Source: Paludibacterium sp. (GTDB lineage Bacteria; Pseudomonadota; Gammaproteobacteria; Burkholderiales; Chromobacteriaceae). From it: a DNA stretch of 51,983 bases. This document shows positions 29,056 through 39,339 of the stretch, piece by piece. Every line of letters starts with the position of its first letter. Position 1 is the first letter of the stretch. Location of the stretch: assembly GCF_019232825.1 (NCBI RefSeq), contig NZ_JAFAND010000110.1:1-51983 (forward strand). Direction: 5' to 3'. Both the position numbers and the translations under genes were made by a program. Below the pieces are notes generated by a model. That model ran no database searches and was not told where the DNA came from. It worked only from the letters and a program-made list of their open reading frames with translations.

Positions 29056-29982
29056 ATGGCTCAACCGCATATTTGCTTCATTCTGCATGGGCGCCGCAGT
29101 CCCTCGCATTGGCCAGACCGGCTGTTGCGGCAGTTCTCTCGCCGCTTCGTCGTGCAAATTCACATCACCACCTCGGGCCTGCGCGCCGAGGAGGTGGCTT
29201 GCCTGGCCGTGACGCAAGGTTGCGATTTTGTCATCGCCGTGGGGGGCGACGGCACCGTGCACGAGGTGGTCAATGGCGTGATGCGCGCCCCGGCCGAACG
29301 GCGCGCGCGGGTGACGCTCGGTGTGTTGCCGGTCGGCACCGGCAATGACTTCGCCCGTTCGCTCGGCATGAGCGCCTCGGTGTCCCGGCTCTACCGGCTG
29401 ATTCAGCGCGACAGCGCGCGTTGGCTCGATCTGGGCCGCATCGACACGCTGGGCGAGGCGCCGTGGACGCGTTACTTCGCCAACATTGCCTCGCTCGGCG
29501 TCAGCTCGGCCGTGGTCGAGCGCGTCGCGCGCATGCCGCGCTGGCTGCCCGCCGGCCCCGCCTACGGCCTGGGCGCGGTGTTGTCGCTGTTGACCTGGCG
29601 GCCGTCGCGCATGCAGGTGACGTTTGACGAAGGCACGGTGATCGAGGAGCCGATGGTCGATCTCTGTCTGGCCAACGGGCGCTATTTCGGCGGGGGATTG
29701 GGGGTGGCGCCCGAGGCGCGCCAGGATGACGGTCTGTTGGACGTGGTCATGATCCGCAATGCCTCGGTGGTGGCGTTTCTACGCTTCATGCCGTTGATGC
29801 GCCAGACGCGCCGCATCGACGACGCGCGCGTGCGTTATGCCAAGAGCCGTGGCGTGCGGGTGAGCAGCGATCCCCCCGGTTGTCCGCTGGAAGCCGACGG
29901 CGAACAACTTGGCAGCGCGCCGGTGCGCGTGAGCGTGCTGCCCGGCGCTTTGCGCTGGCTCGGCTGCGAAAGCGGCCGCTAA
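29056..29982 (+). CDS. YegS/DagK-family lipid kinase
   Basis: 308 residues. The N-terminal DAGK catalytic domain has GGDGTVHEVVNGVM and VGTGNDFARSLG, the nucleotide-binding signatures of bacterial diacylglycerol/lipid kinases. The C-terminal beta domain (ANGRYFGGGLGVAPEA and DGLLDVVMIRN) is also typical. It probably phosphorylates a membrane lipid; the exact substrate is not evident. It is divergent from the small-peptide array and convergent with nemA. Confidence 0.9.
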   Translation: MAQPHICFILHGRRSPSHWPDRLLRQFSRRFVVQIHITTSGLRAEEVACLAVTQGCDFVIAVGGDGTVHEVVNGVMRAPAERRARVTLGVLPVGTGNDFARSLGMSASVSRLYRLIQRDSARWLDLGRIDTLGEAPWTRYFANIASLGVSSAVVERVARMPRWLPAGPAYGLGAVLSLLTWRPSRMQVTFDEGTVIEEPMVDLCLANGRYFGGGLGVAPEARQDDGLLDVVMIRNASVVAFLRFMPLMRQTRRIDDARVRYAKSRGVRVSSDPPGCPLEADGEQLGSAPVRVSVLPGALRWLGCESGR

Positions 29983-30019
29983 GCGGTGTCCCGTTGGGTT
30001 TTGTGTCATGCGTGTCTGT

Positions 30020-30132
30020 GGCGCACTGCCTTCGGCGAGTGCGCCCTAAGGGAAGATGCGTCCGGGGCGGTAGGGCGCAATCGCCGCGCGATGCGCGGCA
30101 TTGCGCCAAACACCTGACGGCACGCCCTAAGG
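30020..30132 (+). repeat. Structured dispersed repeat, copy 1
   Basis: About 112 bp, repeated at 42459-42570 in the same orientation. Two hairpins are visible: GGCGCACT-loop-AGTGCGCC and a longer one with GGCGCAAT and ATTGCGCC arms around CCGCGC/GCGCGG. In the first hairpin the second copy changes C-G to T-A on both arms (GGTGCACT/AGTGCACC), so pairing is kept. It lies between the lipid kinase stop and a terminator. Confidence 0.75.
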
Positions 30133-30134
30133 TC

Positions 30135-30167
30135 AAAAAAAGAAGCGGCCTGCATCAGGCCGCTTTT
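30135..30167. terminator. Bidirectional terminator between lipid kinase and nemA
   Basis: AAGCGGCCTG (30143-30152) and CAGGCCGCTT (30156-30165) form a 10-bp stem with a 3-base loop, an A-tract before it and TT after it, between two convergent genes. Confidence 0.85.
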
Positions 30168-30184
30168 GTTGATGCGGGAAGCGC

Positions 30185-31279
30185 TTACAGCGTCGGGTAG
30201 TCGGTATAGCCCTTGGCGCCGCCGCCGTAGAACGTGGCCAGATCGGGCTGGTTCAGCGCCGCGCCTTGCTGCAGACGTTCCGCCAAGTCGGGGTTGGCGA
30301 TGTAGCTGCGGCCGAACGCCACCGCGTCGGCATAGCCCTTGGCGATGACGGCTTCCGCCTTATCGCCGTCGTAGCCGCCGGCGGCGATGATCACGCCCGG
30401 ATATTCGGCGCGCACCGCTTGGCGGAACGCTTCGGTCAACGCCGGGCCGCCGGCCCAGTCTGGCTCCGAGATATGCAGGAACGCCAGTTTGCGCCGTGCC
30501 AGTTCCTTGACCAGGTAGTGCGCCATTTCTTCTTGGCCGACGTCCGACAAACCATTGAAGATGCCCAGCGGCGAGATACGGATGCCGACACGGTCCGCCG
30601 ACCATTCGCCCACCACGGCGTCGACCACTTCCAGCACCAGGCGGGCGCGGTTTTCGATGCTGCCGCCGTACGCGTCTGTGCGCAGGTTGGACTGCGGCGA
30701 CAAGAACTGTTGCAACAGATAGCCGTGCGCCGCGTGGATTTCCACCAAATCGAAGCCGGCGCGGCGCGCGTTGTCGGTGGCACGGCGATAGTCTTCGAGC
30801 AAGTCCTCGATTTCGGACACCTCCATCGCGCGCGGCTCGTCGCACGGCACGCGCGCCAGACCGCCGTCGGCGGTGCGCACGTTGGTGTTGCTGTCGGCGC
30901 GGATGGCCGACGGCGCGAGCGGCGCGTCATTGTCGGGTTGCAGCGAGCGATGCGAAATACGCCCGGTATGCCACAACTGCAAGGCGATCAGCCCGCCCGC
31001 CTGATGCACGCCGGCGGTCACCGGCTGCCAGGCGCGCACCTGTTCTTCGCTGTAGATGCCGGGCGCGCCGGCATAGCCCTTGGCGGTCGGCGAAATATGC
31101 GTGCCCTCGGCGATCAGGAGCCCGCCGCTGGCGCGCTGGCGGTAATAATCGACCGCGAGCGCGGTGGGCGCATCGCCCGGCTCGGTATTGCGCAGGCGCG
31201 TCAGCGGGGCCATCACTACGCGGTTTTTCAGGGTGACGGCACCGACTTTCAGCGGCGTGAACAGCTTGTCAAAGCTCAT
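30185..31279 (-). CDS. nemA: Old Yellow Enzyme, N-ethylmaleimide reductase type
   Basis: FMN-dependent ene-reductase that reduces electrophilic alkenes and nitro compounds with NAD(P)H. 364 residues with the OYE signatures [40 protein letters not shown] and the late [14 protein letters not shown]. The active-site His is in IHAAHGY. It follows the nitroreductase by 18 bases and should share its NemR-type operator. A detoxification role is inferred from family and regulation. Confidence 0.92.
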   Translation of the reverse strand: MSFDKLFTPLKVGAVTLKNRVVMAPLTRLRNTEPGDAPTALAVDYYRQRASGGLLIAEGTHISPTAKGYAGAPGIYSEEQVRAWQPVTAGVHQAGGLIALQLWHTGRISHRSLQPDNDAPLAPSAIRADSNTNVRTADGGLARVPCDEPRAMEVSEIEDLLEDYRRATDNARRAGFDLVEIHAAHGYLLQQFLSPQSNLRTDAYGGSIENRARLVLEVVDAVVGEWSADRVGIRISPLGIFNGLSDVGQEEMAHYLVKELARRKLAFLHISEPDWAGGPALTEAFRQAVRAEYPGVIIAAGGYDGDKAEAVIAKGYADAVAFGRSYIANPDLAERLQQGAALNQPDLATFYGGGAKGYTDYPTL

Positions 31280-31297
31280 GGAATGTCCTTTCCGGTT

Positions 31298-32038
31298 TTA
31301 TTGATCGAAGCCAAAGCCCTGCTTTTTCGCCACCACGGCGGTCAGCGGGAAATAAACGGTTTGGTAGGTCTCGGCGGTGTTGGCCGACCAGGGTTGACCG
31401 TCGGTGTGGCCAATCTGGCGCCAGTATTGATTCAGCGTGATGTCATAGGCCTGAATCGACGGTGCGATCACGCTGGTGTCGTAATGTTCGCGGTGCACGA
31501 AACTCGCGCGCGGCAGACGCGGTTTGACGCTGCCGTCCTGGTCGATGTGGCCGATGACCGCGCCGGCGACGGCAAAGGTGCGCGGCGGTAGGCCCAAGAG
31601 ATCGATCATGGCTTGCGGGTCGCGGCGGATGCCGCCGATCGGCACCACGCCTAGCCCCGCCGAGCGGGCTGCGGTCATCAGGTTGCCCAGCGCAATGCCG
31701 GCGTCGACCGCGCCCACGGCGAAACCCTCGACGCTGTTGTGAATGGCCTGTGTCTTGCCTGCGAGCTCGGCGCCTACCGCGGTTTTGTGGAAGTCGATCA
31801 CCACGGCGACGAATACCGGTGCTTGCGCGATCCAGGGCTGGCCGCCGGCGATCTCGGCGATGCGGGCGCGGCGCACGGCATCTTGCACCACGACGAGAGA
31901 GACTTGCTGTCCATTGATGGACGTCGGGCCTTTCCAGGCGGCGTCGAGAATGGCATCCAGCACGACCGGGTCGACCGGCTTGTCTTGATAACTGCGCACG
32001 CTATGGTGTTGATGCATCTGTTCGAGTGTCGGGTTCAT
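31298..32038 (-). CDS. NADPH-dependent nitroreductase-family oxidoreductase (NfsA-like)
   Basis: 246 residues from ATG 32038 (MNPTLEQMHQHHSVRSYQD). The flavin-binding start HHSVRSYQDKPVDPVVL and WKGPTSINGQQVSL are characteristic of the NfsA/FRP branch of nitroreductases, as is GVVPIGGIRRDP. It reduces nitroaromatics, quinones or flavins; the natural substrate is not shown. It is the first gene of a two-gene unit with nemA, behind two NemR-like operators. Confidence 0.88.
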   Translation of the reverse strand: MNPTLEQMHQHHSVRSYQDKPVDPVVLDAILDAAWKGPTSINGQQVSLVVVQDAVRRARIAEIAGGQPWIAQAPVFVAVVIDFHKTAVGAELAGKTQAIHNSVEGFAVGAVDAGIALGNLMTAARSAGLGVVPIGGIRRDPQAMIDLLGLPPRTFAVAGAVIGHIDQDGSVKPRLPRASFVHREHYDTSVIAPSIQAYDITLNQYWRQIGHTDGQPWSANTAETYQTVYFPLTAVVAKKQGFGFDQ

Positions 32039-32061
32039 GACGGCTCCGGAGAAATAGCGAT

Positions 32062-32109
32062 TAGACTGGTCGTCTAGTTTGCGACGTACTCTACTAGACC
32101 GGTCGTCTA
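32062..32109. promoter_or_regulatory. Two NemR-type operator sites
   Basis: TAGACTGGTCGTCTA (32062-32076) and TAGACCGGTCGTCTA (32095-32109) are near-identical palindromic sites 33 bases apart, about three helical turns. They match the TetR-family NemR box (TAGACC..GTCTA) known upstream of nemRA. The second is flanked to give CTAGAC-CGGTC-GTCTAG. They lie just before the nitroreductase-nemA unit. No nemR gene is adjacent; the divergent neighbour is an acetyltransferase. Confidence 0.75.
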
Positions 32110-32242
32110 GTTGCAAGCGCTTTATTTGCGTCTGCAGCATTTATGTCAAATGGGTGCGTTTCTCCATGACTGGACTGGGCGCGTTGCGCCATGCCGGCCG
32201 ATCCCTTAGCCTTGAGCTTGTCATCAAGACAGGATGCGTCTC

Positions 32243-32776
32243 ATGCGAATTGAACAGGTGCCATGCTTGCCAACGGATACGGCGGTGCTGCGGCAAATGA
32301 CGGAGCAGGATATTGAGGCGTGGTATCAGTGCCTCTCCGATCCGCGCGTGACGGAGCATACCAGTTGGTCGCTCGCCTCGGCCGCCGATCTCTCCCCATT
32401 GGTGGCGGCCTACCTTTCCAATGATGGCGCCTCGCCGATCCGCTTCGTGCTGCGAAGCCAGCCGGGTGGCGAGTTCATGGGCACCATCGGCTTTCATACC
32501 ATTTCCCCGCATCATCGTACCGCTGAAATCGCCTATGAGTTTTCGGCTGGCCTCTGGGGGCAGGGGTGGGCGTCGATGTGTTGCCGCGCGCTGACCGAAT
32601 GGGGATTCAGCCAACGCCGCTATGTTCGTATCCAGGCCACGGTGCTCGACAGCAATGTGGCTTCGGCGCGGGTGCTTGAGCGCTGTGGGTTCGTCTTCGA
32701 GGGAATGCTGCGCCATTACCGTATCGTTCGCGGCGAGCCGCGAAGCTACCGCCTCTATGCCAAGACGCCAGACTAA
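32243..32776 (+). CDS. GNAT-family acetyltransferase (RimJ/RimL-like)
   Basis: 177 residues from ATG 32243 (AGGA 8 bases upstream); an ATG three codons earlier is an alternative. The fold is visible in order: RQMTEQDIEAWYQCL at the N-terminus, GTIGFHTISPHHRTAEIAYEF (beta4), the acetyl-CoA loop GLWGQGWASM, and the late NVASARVLERCGFVFEGMLRHY motif typical of RimJ/L-type N-acetyltransferases. The substrate is unknown. Confidence 0.85.
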   Translation: MRIEQVPCLPTDTAVLRQMTEQDIEAWYQCLSDPRVTEHTSWSLASAADLSPLVAAYLSNDGASPIRFVLRSQPGGEFMGTIGFHTISPHHRTAEIAYEFSAGLWGQGWASMCCRALTEWGFSQRRYVRIQATVLDSNVASARVLERCGFVFEGMLRHYRIVRGEPRSYRLYAKTPD

Positions 32777-32897
32777 GCTATCTATTGGGTAATCCGATGA
32801 ATGCATTAAAAAACGCTGTTTGAGTGATAAATAGCTTTGCGCTGTAATGCAGACAGGTCCGCATGATGTCGGCGTGCGGCCATCTCGGGGAGTGAGC

Positions 32898-34235
32898 ATG
32901 GATGGGCTTCTGAATGAAACGCACGACCCGGCTCTGAAGAGCTGGGTGGAATCCGCCAGCCGGGCCGGGCAGGACTTTACGCTGCAGAACCTGCCGTTTG
33001 CGGTGTTCCGCCGCGACGGTAGCGGCGAGGCATTCCGAGGTGGCGTGGCGATCGGCGACGAGATCGTCGATTTGGCCGCGCTGGCCTCGGCCCGGCTATT
33101 CGACGGCGAAGCCGCCCAGGCGCTGGCGGCCTGCGCCGCGCCGACGCTGAACGACTTCATGGCGCGGGGGCCGCAAGCGTGGTCCGCTTTGCGCCTCGCG
33201 CTGTCGCGCGCGCTGCGCGCCGGTTCGGCGCAAACCGCCGCGCTGCGTCCCTGCCTGGTGCCGCAGGGGGACGCCGAATACGCATTGCCGGCACGCATCG
33301 GCGATTACACCGATTTCTACGCCTCGATCCATCACGCCACCAACGTCGGCCGGCTGTTCCGCCCCGACAATCCGTTGTTGCCGAACTATAAATGGCTGCC
33401 GATCGGCTACCATGGCCGCGCGTCGTCGATCGGCGTATCCGGCCAGCGTTTTGTGCGTCCTAGCGGCCAAATCATGGCGCCGGGCGCCGAGCGGCCAAGC
33501 GTCGGACCGTGCCAGCGGCTCGATTACGAATTGGAGGTCGGCATTTTCATTGGTGCCGGCAATGCGCTCGGCACGTCCATTGCACTGGACGACGCCGAGG
33601 CGCATGTGTTCGGGCTGTGCTTGCTCAACGATTGGTCGGCGCGCGACATTCAGGCCTGGGAGTATCAGCCGCTCGGGCCGTTTTTGGCCAAAAGCTTCGC
33701 CACCACCATTTCACCCTGGATCGTCACCTTGGAGGCGCTGGCGCCGTATCGGGCGGCTTGGACGCGCCCGGCCGAGGATCCGCAGCCGCTGCCTTACCTG
33801 GAGTCGGTCGCGCAGCGGCGGATGGGAGCGTTCGACATCCAGCTGGAGGTATGGCTGCAAACCGAGCGCATGCGGCGCGAGGGGCAGACGGGGGAGCGCC
33901 TGTCGCATACCAGCTTCCGCCATGCGTATTGGAGTGTGGCGCAGATGGTGGCGCACCACACCGTCAACGGCTGCGGCCTGCAGCCGGGCGATCTATTGGG
34001 CAGCGGCACCATGTCCGGCCCCGAACCCGGGGAAGCCGGCTCGCTGCTGGAGCTGTCCGTTGGCGGCAAACAGCCGCTGCGGTTGGCGAATGGCGAAGAG
34101 CGCCGTTTTCTGCAAGACGGCGATACGGTGATATTGCGCGGCTTTGCCGAGCGCGCGGCGTCAGCGCGCGTCGGTTTTGGCGCGGCGGTCGGTCACATCA
34201 TGCCGGCGAGGACGGGAGACGCCGCCGATGCGTAA
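32898..34235 (+). CDS. fahA: Fumarylacetoacetase
   Basis: Hydrolyses fumarylacetoacetate to fumarate and acetoacetate, the last step of tyrosine/homogentisate breakdown. 445 residues from ATG 32898 (MDGLLNETHDPALKSW). Metal and substrate residues lie in YTDFYASIHHATNVG, LDYELEVGIFIG and LLNDWSARDIQAWEYQPLGPF, and NGCGLQPGDLLGSGTMSGP is a family signature. It overlaps maiA by 8 bases. Confidence 0.96.
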   Translation: MDGLLNETHDPALKSWVESASRAGQDFTLQNLPFAVFRRDGSGEAFRGGVAIGDEIVDLAALASARLFDGEAAQALAACAAPTLNDFMARGPQAWSALRLALSRALRAGSAQTAALRPCLVPQGDAEYALPARIGDYTDFYASIHHATNVGRLFRPDNPLLPNYKWLPIGYHGRASSIGVSGQRFVRPSGQIMAPGAERPSVGPCQRLDYELEVGIFIGAGNALGTSIALDDAEAHVFGLCLLNDWSARDIQAWEYQPLGPFLAKSFATTISPWIVTLEALAPYRAAWTRPAEDPQPLPYLESVAQRRMGAFDIQLEVWLQTERMRREGQTGERLSHTSFRHAYWSVAQMVAHHTVNGCGLQPGDLLGSGTMSGPEPGEAGSLLELSVGGKQPLRLANGEERRFLQDGDTVILRGFAERAASARVGFGAAVGHIMPARTGDAADA

Positions 34236-34875
34236 GCTCTATAGCTATTTCCGCAGTTCGGCCGCCTATCGCGTGCGCATCGCGCTGGCGTTCAAAGGGC
34301 TCGACTACCAGACCGTGCCGGTCCATTTGCTGCGCGACGGCGGCGAGCAGCATGCGCCCGCCTACCGCGACAAGAACCCCGCCGGTCTGGTGCCGGCGCT
34401 GGAAGAAGCGGGGCAAGCGCTGACCCAGTCGCTGGCGATCATCGAGTATCTGGAGGAAACCTATCCGCTGCCGGCCCTGCTGCCGTCCGACGCGCTGGAC
34501 CGGGCGCGGGTGCGGGCATTGGCGCAGACGATTGCCTGCGATATCCACCCGCTGAACAATCTGCGCGTGCTGGCGTATCTGCGTGATGAGCTGGCGCTGG
34601 ATCAATCCCAGCGCGATGCGTGGTATCGGCACTGGACCGAGCAAGGATTGGCGGTGGTGGAGCGGCTGTTGGCGGATGACGCGCGCACGGGGCTGTGCTG
34701 TCACGGCGATACGCCGACCATGGCCGATTGCTGCCTGGCGCCGCAGATGTTCAACGCGCAGCGTTTTCATTGCCGGCTGGATCATCTGCCGACCGTGCGG
34801 CGCATCTATGCGCACTGCACGACGTTGCCGGCGTTTCAGGCGGCGGCGCCGGAAAACCAGCCCGATGCGGAGTGA
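34228..34875 (+). CDS. maiA: Maleylacetoacetate isomerase (zeta-class GST)
   Basis: Glutathione-dependent isomerisation of maleylacetoacetate to fumarylacetoacetate, the step before FahA. 215 residues from ATG 34228. The zeta motif SSAAYRVRIALAFKGLDY is at 10-27, and the N-terminal thioredoxin fold ends in QSLAIIEYLEETYP. ATG overlaps the end of fahA. hmgA and hpd are not in the window. Confidence 0.94.
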   Translation: MRKLYSYFRSSAAYRVRIALAFKGLDYQTVPVHLLRDGGEQHAPAYRDKNPAGLVPALEEAGQALTQSLAIIEYLEETYPLPALLPSDALDRARVRALAQTIACDIHPLNNLRVLAYLRDELALDQSQRDAWYRHWTEQGLAVVERLLADDARTGLCCHGDTPTMADCCLAPQMFNAQRFHCRLDHLPTVRRIYAHCTTLPAFQAAAPENQPDAE

Positions 34876-34886
34876 CGGCTTGGAAT

Positions 34887-35030
34887 CTCTAACAAAAGCA
34901 CCAGCCAGGCATCCGCTCAGGTGTTGTAGCGTGCATTCGCCGCAGGCAATGCACGTCTTGTGAGAGTGCGCAGGCCGTGCGTTGCTTCGCGAACGCACGC
35001 TACCCAACCGCGAAATGCGTTCTGTTAGAG
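34887..35030. mobile_element. 144-bp MITE, copy 1
   Basis: Begins CTCTAACAAAA and ends TTCTGTTAGAG, imperfect terminal inverted repeats. A second 144-bp copy at 42914-43057 is highly similar, with perfect 11-bp terminal repeats. Inside are the outer pair TAGCGTGC/GCACGCTA and hairpins GTGCATT/AATGCAC and GTGCGTT/AACGCAC. No coding capacity. It sits between maiA and hutD. Confidence 0.8.
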
Positions 35031-35034
35031 GTTC

Positions 35035-35613
35035 TTATTCGCCTGATTCGATCGTCACCAGCCAGCCCTCCGCCTTGCCTCTGAGCACGGCTTCGCCTTG
35101 CGCCCACAATAATTCCCCCACCGCGAGCGACAGCATCATCGTGCCGGTGCGCAGGGCGCCGGCGGTGAGATAGACGAACCACAGCGGATGTTCGACCGTT
35201 TGTTCGCCATCGAGCCGCCAGCGCTGCAGCCGATGGCGGCAACGCGCGCGCCGGGTCATGACGTTGAAGTCGACGATGGCCCGCCCCGGAGTGACCTCGG
35301 CGAAGATCGGCGTTTCGCCGGCGAACTGGTCCAGCTGTTCGCCGGGATGCAACAGCCGTTCGGCCGCAGGCTGGCCGTCGGCCTGGGCGATATGCAGGCT
35401 GAGCATGCCGCCGGAGACCAATGCCAACGAGCGGTCGACGCCGGCAAACAGCGAAAAGGGACCGGAGCGCGCCACATTGGCGCTGGTGAGCCGCCAGTCG
35501 AAGTGATCGAGGCCGGCATCCGGCGGCCAGATGGCGAGTTGCACGGTTTCGCCGCCGCCATTTTTCCAGGGCATGCGTTGGAAATCGTCGCTGGTCAGCC
35601 GGTGCAGGATCAC
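35035..35613 (-). CDS. hutD: HutD/Ves-family protein of histidine utilisation
   Basis: 192 residues with a GTG start at 35613 that overlaps the hutI stop as GTGA, giving [26 protein letters not shown]. The PWKNGGG segment and the cupin-like [19 protein letters not shown] are characteristic of HutD/Ves. In other bacteria HutD is thought to limit the level of hut activity; its molecular action is not settled. It is the last gene of the hut operon. A longer reading upstream in this frame overlaps hutI and is a shadow. Confidence 0.88.
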   Translation of the reverse strand: MILHRLTSDDFQRMPWKNGGGETVQLAIWPPDAGLDHFDWRLTSANVARSGPFSLFAGVDRSLALVSGGMLSLHIAQADGQPAAERLLHPGEQLDQFAGETPIFAEVTPGRAIVDFNVMTRRARCRHRLQRWRLDGEQTVEHPLWFVYLTAGALRTGTMMLSLAVGELLWAQGEAVLRGKAEGWLVTIESGE

Positions 35614-36824
35614 GGGAGTTCCCGTCGTGCGCCGTCGACCCAGCAAGCGGCGAGCGGGCGTTGCCCCAGGTGGTAGATCAGGTCGACGGGCGCCTGAATA
35701 TCCCACAAGGCCAGATCCGCGCGCGCGCCCACCGCAATGCGGCCGCGGTCGCTCAGTCCCAGCGCCTGGGCGGCGTGGCGGGTAATGCCGGCGAGCGCTT
35801 CTTGCGGCGTCAGCGAGAACAGCACCGCGCCCATGTTGGCCGTGGCCAACAGCGAGGTTAGCGGCGAGGTGCCGGGGTTGCAGTCGGTCGACAGCGCCAT
35901 CGGCACCCCGGCGGCGCGCAAGGCGTCGACCGGCGGCCGGCGGGTTTCGCGCAGGAAATAGAACGCGCCGGGCAACAGCACCGCCACCGTGCCGGCTTCG
36001 CGCATGGCGGCGACACCCGGCTCGTCCAGCCATTCCAGGTGGTCGGCCGAGAGCGCGCCGTGGCGCGCCGCCAGCGCGGCGCCGCCGAGCAGGGAGAGCT
36101 GTTCGGCATGCAGCTTGACCGGCAGACCCAGGCGGTCGGCGACGGCAAACAATTTTTCCACCTGGGCGGGCGAGAAGGCGATGCGCTCGCAGAAGGCGTC
36201 CACCGCATCCACCAGGCCTTCTCCCGCCAGCCGCGGCAGCCAGTCTTGGCACAGCGTGTCGATGTAGTCGTCGGGCCGGCCGGCGTATTCCTCCGGCAAC
36301 GCGTGCGCGCCGAGGAAGGTGGTGCGCACGGTCAGCGCGCGCTCCTCGCCGATGCGCCGGGCCACGCGCAGCATGCGCCGCTCGCTGGCAAGATCGAGGC
36401 CGTAGCCGGACTTGATTTCCAGCGTCGTGACCCCCTCGGCCAACAGCGTGTCGATGCGCGGCAGACTCATCGCCAGCAGGATGTCCTCGTTGGCGAGCCG
36501 CGTGGCGAGCACGGTGGCGGCGATGCCGCCGCCGCCTTCGGCAATCTCCTGGTAGCTCGCGCCGTTGAGCCGGGCCTCGAACTCGCCGGCGCGGTTGCCG
36601 GCGTAGACGATGTGGGTGTGGCAGTCGACCAGGCCAGGCGTCAGCCAGCCGTCATGGCCGTCCTGGCGCCGCAAGTCCATGTACTCGCCCGGGAGATCGA
36701 CCTGCGGGCCGAACCAGGCGATATGGCCATCGCGCCAGGCGATGGCCGCGTCGCGAATCTCGCCGTAGCCCTCGCTGTCGAAGGTGGCCAGATTGACGTT
36801 GTCGATCAGCCCGCTACCGCTCAT
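35610..36824 (-). CDS. hutI: Imidazolonepropionase
   Basis: Hydrolyses imidazolonepropionate to formiminoglutamate, the third step of histidine breakdown. 404 residues of the amidohydrolase fold. The metal site [40 protein letters not shown] and [12 protein letters not shown] are all present. It overlaps hutG by 11 bases and hutD by 4. Confidence 0.97.
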   Translation of the reverse strand: MSGSGLIDNVNLATFDSEGYGEIRDAAIAWRDGHIAWFGPQVDLPGEYMDLRRQDGHDGWLTPGLVDCHTHIVYAGNRAGEFEARLNGASYQEIAEGGGGIAATVLATRLANEDILLAMSLPRIDTLLAEGVTTLEIKSGYGLDLASERRMLRVARRIGEERALTVRTTFLGAHALPEEYAGRPDDYIDTLCQDWLPRLAGEGLVDAVDAFCERIAFSPAQVEKLFAVADRLGLPVKLHAEQLSLLGGAALAARHGALSADHLEWLDEPGVAAMREAGTVAVLLPGAFYFLRETRRPPVDALRAAGVPMALSTDCNPGTSPLTSLLATANMGAVLFSLTPQEALAGITRHAAQALGLSDRGRIAVGARADLALWDIQAPVDLIYHLGQRPLAACWVDGARRELP

Positions 36825-37794
36825 CGCGCCCCCATGCTTCGGTGACGCGCGCCACCAGCCGCGCGGCGACGCGCGCGGTGCGCATGTCCTGATCCAGCTC
36901 CGGGTTGAGCTCGGCCAGATCGAACAGCCTCAGCTTGCCGCTGGCGGCGACGGCATCGACGAGCGGCTCGATCACCGCTTGTTCGACGCCGCGCGCCGAG
37001 GGCGCCGAGACACCGGGCGCCAGCGACGGCGGCAGCACGTCGAGGCAGATGGTCATATAGACATGGTCGACCTCGGCGATGAACGCGGCCAGTTCGCTCT
37101 TGGCATCATTCAGATCGGCTTGCGTCAGGCGCTCGTCCTCGCGCCAGCGCGCGCCGAGCGCGCGCGCCTTGTCAAAGAGCGCGGCGGTATTGGCAAAGCG
37201 GGAAATGCCCATGCACAGATAGTTGAATGCCACGCCGTCCCGGGCGCAACGCTCGCTGATCTGCCTGAACGGGGTGCCGGAGGTGCCGCGCGGACCCGCG
37301 CGCAAGTCGAAGTGGGCGTCGAAATTGATGATGCCGATCTTGGGTTGCGCCTCGCCTGCGGCTTGGCGCGCGTCCAGCAGGCCATTGAAGCTCGCTAGCG
37401 CGATTTCGTGTCCGCCGCCCATGCCGATGACGCGGTGCCCATCGGCGAGCAGGCGGCTCACGCTATGGGCGAAGGCCGCTTGCGCCTCTTCCAGCCGATC
37501 GCCGCTGCAAAACACGTCGCCGGCATCAAAGACGTCCGCCGGGCCGGACAGCGGTACATTGGACAATGCGCGCCGCAGGGCGCGCGGTCCGATTTCGGCG
37601 CCGGCGCGGCCGTGGTTGCGCACCACGCCGGCATGGCAGGCAAAGCCCAACAGCGTGGTGCCGGCGCGGCCCGCCTCGACCGGGCCGATCTGCTGATGCC
37701 AGCGATGGGTAAAGCCCGCTTCCTCGTCATCGCAGCGGCCATGCCAGTAATCGACATTGAATTCGCTGCACTCCAGTTTCGGGTTCGTCGTCAT
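36814..37794 (-). CDS. hutG: Formimidoylglutamase
   Basis: Arginase-fold enzyme hydrolysing N-formimidoyl-L-glutamate to glutamate and formamide. 326 residues. The binuclear manganese ligands lie in [23 protein letters not shown] and [17 protein letters not shown]. The gene is between hutH and hutI with an 11-base overlap to hutI and a 6-base gap to hutH. It therefore uses the one-step route rather than HutF plus a deformylase. Confidence 0.95.
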   Translation of the reverse strand: MTTNPKLECSEFNVDYWHGRCDDEEAGFTHRWHQQIGPVEAGRAGTTLLGFACHAGVVRNHGRAGAEIGPRALRRALSNVPLSGPADVFDAGDVFCSGDRLEEAQAAFAHSVSRLLADGHRVIGMGGGHEIALASFNGLLDARQAAGEAQPKIGIINFDAHFDLRAGPRGTSGTPFRQISERCARDGVAFNYLCMGISRFANTAALFDKARALGARWREDERLTQADLNDAKSELAAFIAEVDHVYMTICLDVLPPSLAPGVSAPSARGVEQAVIEPLVDAVAASGKLRLFDLAELNPELDQDMRTARVAARLVARVTEAWGRDER

Positions 37795-37800
37795 AGCGCA

Positions 37801-39339
37801 CTACTCGATCGAAGGCAGCAGATGGTGCGCGGCAAAGTCGAATTTGCCCGATAGAACCATCTGCTGTGCCACGTTGAGATCGGGGGCCAGGTAGCGGTCC
37901 TCACCATAAAACGGCACATTGGCGCGCAATTGCGCATGTACCGCTTCCAGTTTATCCGAGCTTTTCAACGGCCGCTGGAAATCGATCCCTTGGGCGGCGG
38001 CCAAGAGTTCGATGCCGACGATGTGGGCGCTGTTTTGCGCCATGTCGGTCAGGCGGCGCGCGGCGAAGGTGGCCATGCTGACGTGGTCTTCCTGGTTGGC
38101 CGAGGTCGGCAGGCTGTCCACGCTCGCCGGATGCGCCAGCGACTTGTTCTCCGAGGCGAGCGCGGCGGCGGTGACGTGCGCGATCATGAAGCCGGAGTTG
38201 AGGCCGGGGTTCTGCACCAGGAAAGGCGGCAGCTTGGACAGGGTGGCGTCGATCAGCAGCGCGATGCGCCGCTCGGACAGCGCGCCGATCTCGGCGATCG
38301 CCAGCGCCAGCGTGTCGGCGGCGAACGCCACCGGCTCGGCGTGGAAATTGCCGCCGGAGACGACGATGTGGCTGTCCCGCTCTTCAAAGATCAGCGGGTT
38401 GTCCGACACGGCGTTGGCCTCGATTTCCAGCGTGCGCGCGCATTGGCGCATCAGATCGAGGCAGGCGCCCATGACTTGCGGCTGGCAACGCAGCGAGTAG
38501 GGGTCCTGCACGCGGTCGTCGCCTTCGAGATGCGACTGGCGAATGGCGGAACCGGCCAAGAGTTCGCGGTAGTGGTCGGCCACGGCCATTTGGCCCGGTT
38601 GACCGCGCACGGCGTGGATGCGGGGATCGAACGGCGCGTCCGAGCCGCGCGCCGCATCCACCGTCAGCGCCCCGGCGGCGATGCCCGCCGCGAAGACGCG
38701 CTCGGCCAAAAAGAGCCCCTGCAGCGCCAGCGCGGTCGATGCCTGGGTGCCGTTGATCAGCGCCAGGCCTTCCTTGGCCGCGAGGCCGATCGGCGCGATG
38801 CCCGCCGCGGCCAGCGCTTCGGCGGCGGGTTGTTCGGCGCCGTTCACGCGCACGCGGCCTTCGCCCATCAGCGCCAGCGTCATGTGCGACAACGGCGCCA
38901 GGTCGCCCGAGGCGCCGACCGAGCCCTTGGACGGGATCAGCGGCAGAATGCCGGCGTTGTACGCCGCCAGCATGGTTTCCAGCACCGTGCGGCGGATGCC
39001 GGATACGCCGCGCGCCAGGCTCGCGATCTTGGTCGCCATGATCAGGCGCACCACGCGGTCTTCCATGGGCTCGCCCACGCCGACCGAATGCGAGCGGATC
39101 AGATTGGTTTGCAGCTGCGCGAGCTGCGCCTCGGCGATCTGGGTGCTGGCCAGCTTGCCGAAGCCGGTATTGATGCCGTAGGCCGGCGCGCCGCGCTCGA
39201 CGATGGCGGCCACCGCGCGGTGCGAGGCCTCCACCGCCGGCCAGGCGGCCGGGTCCATTTGCAGCACGACTTCGCCTTGCCAGATGGCGCGCAGGTCTTT
39301 GAGAGTCAGTTGTTGGGGTTTCAACATCAAGCTACGCAT
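37801..39339 (-). CDS. hutH: Histidine ammonia-lyase
   Basis: Removes ammonia from histidine to give urocanate. 512 residues from ATG 39339, chosen because AAGGAGAC lies just upstream and the ATG touches the hutU stop; the alternative MLKPQQL start is 4 codons on. The MIO cofactor triad is ASG at 143-145 in [14 protein letters not shown]. The C-terminal [14 protein letters not shown] is also typical. Confidence 0.97.
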   Translation of the reverse strand: MRSLMLKPQQLTLKDLRAIWQGEVVLQMDPAAWPAVEASHRAVAAIVERGAPAYGINTGFGKLASTQIAEAQLAQLQTNLIRSHSVGVGEPMEDRVVRLIMATKIASLARGVSGIRRTVLETMLAAYNAGILPLIPSKGSVGASGDLAPLSHMTLALMGEGRVRVNGAEQPAAEALAAAGIAPIGLAAKEGLALINGTQASTALALQGLFLAERVFAAGIAAGALTVDAARGSDAPFDPRIHAVRGQPGQMAVADHYRELLAGSAIRQSHLEGDDRVQDPYSLRCQPQVMGACLDLMRQCARTLEIEANAVSDNPLIFEERDSHIVVSGGNFHAEPVAFAADTLALAIAEIGALSERRIALLIDATLSKLPPFLVQNPGLNSGFMIAHVTAAALASENKSLAHPASVDSLPTSANQEDHVSMATFAARRLTDMAQNSAHIVGIELLAAAQGIDFQRPLKSSDKLEAVHAQLRANVPFYGEDRYLAPDLNVAQQMVLSGKFDFAAHHLLPSIE

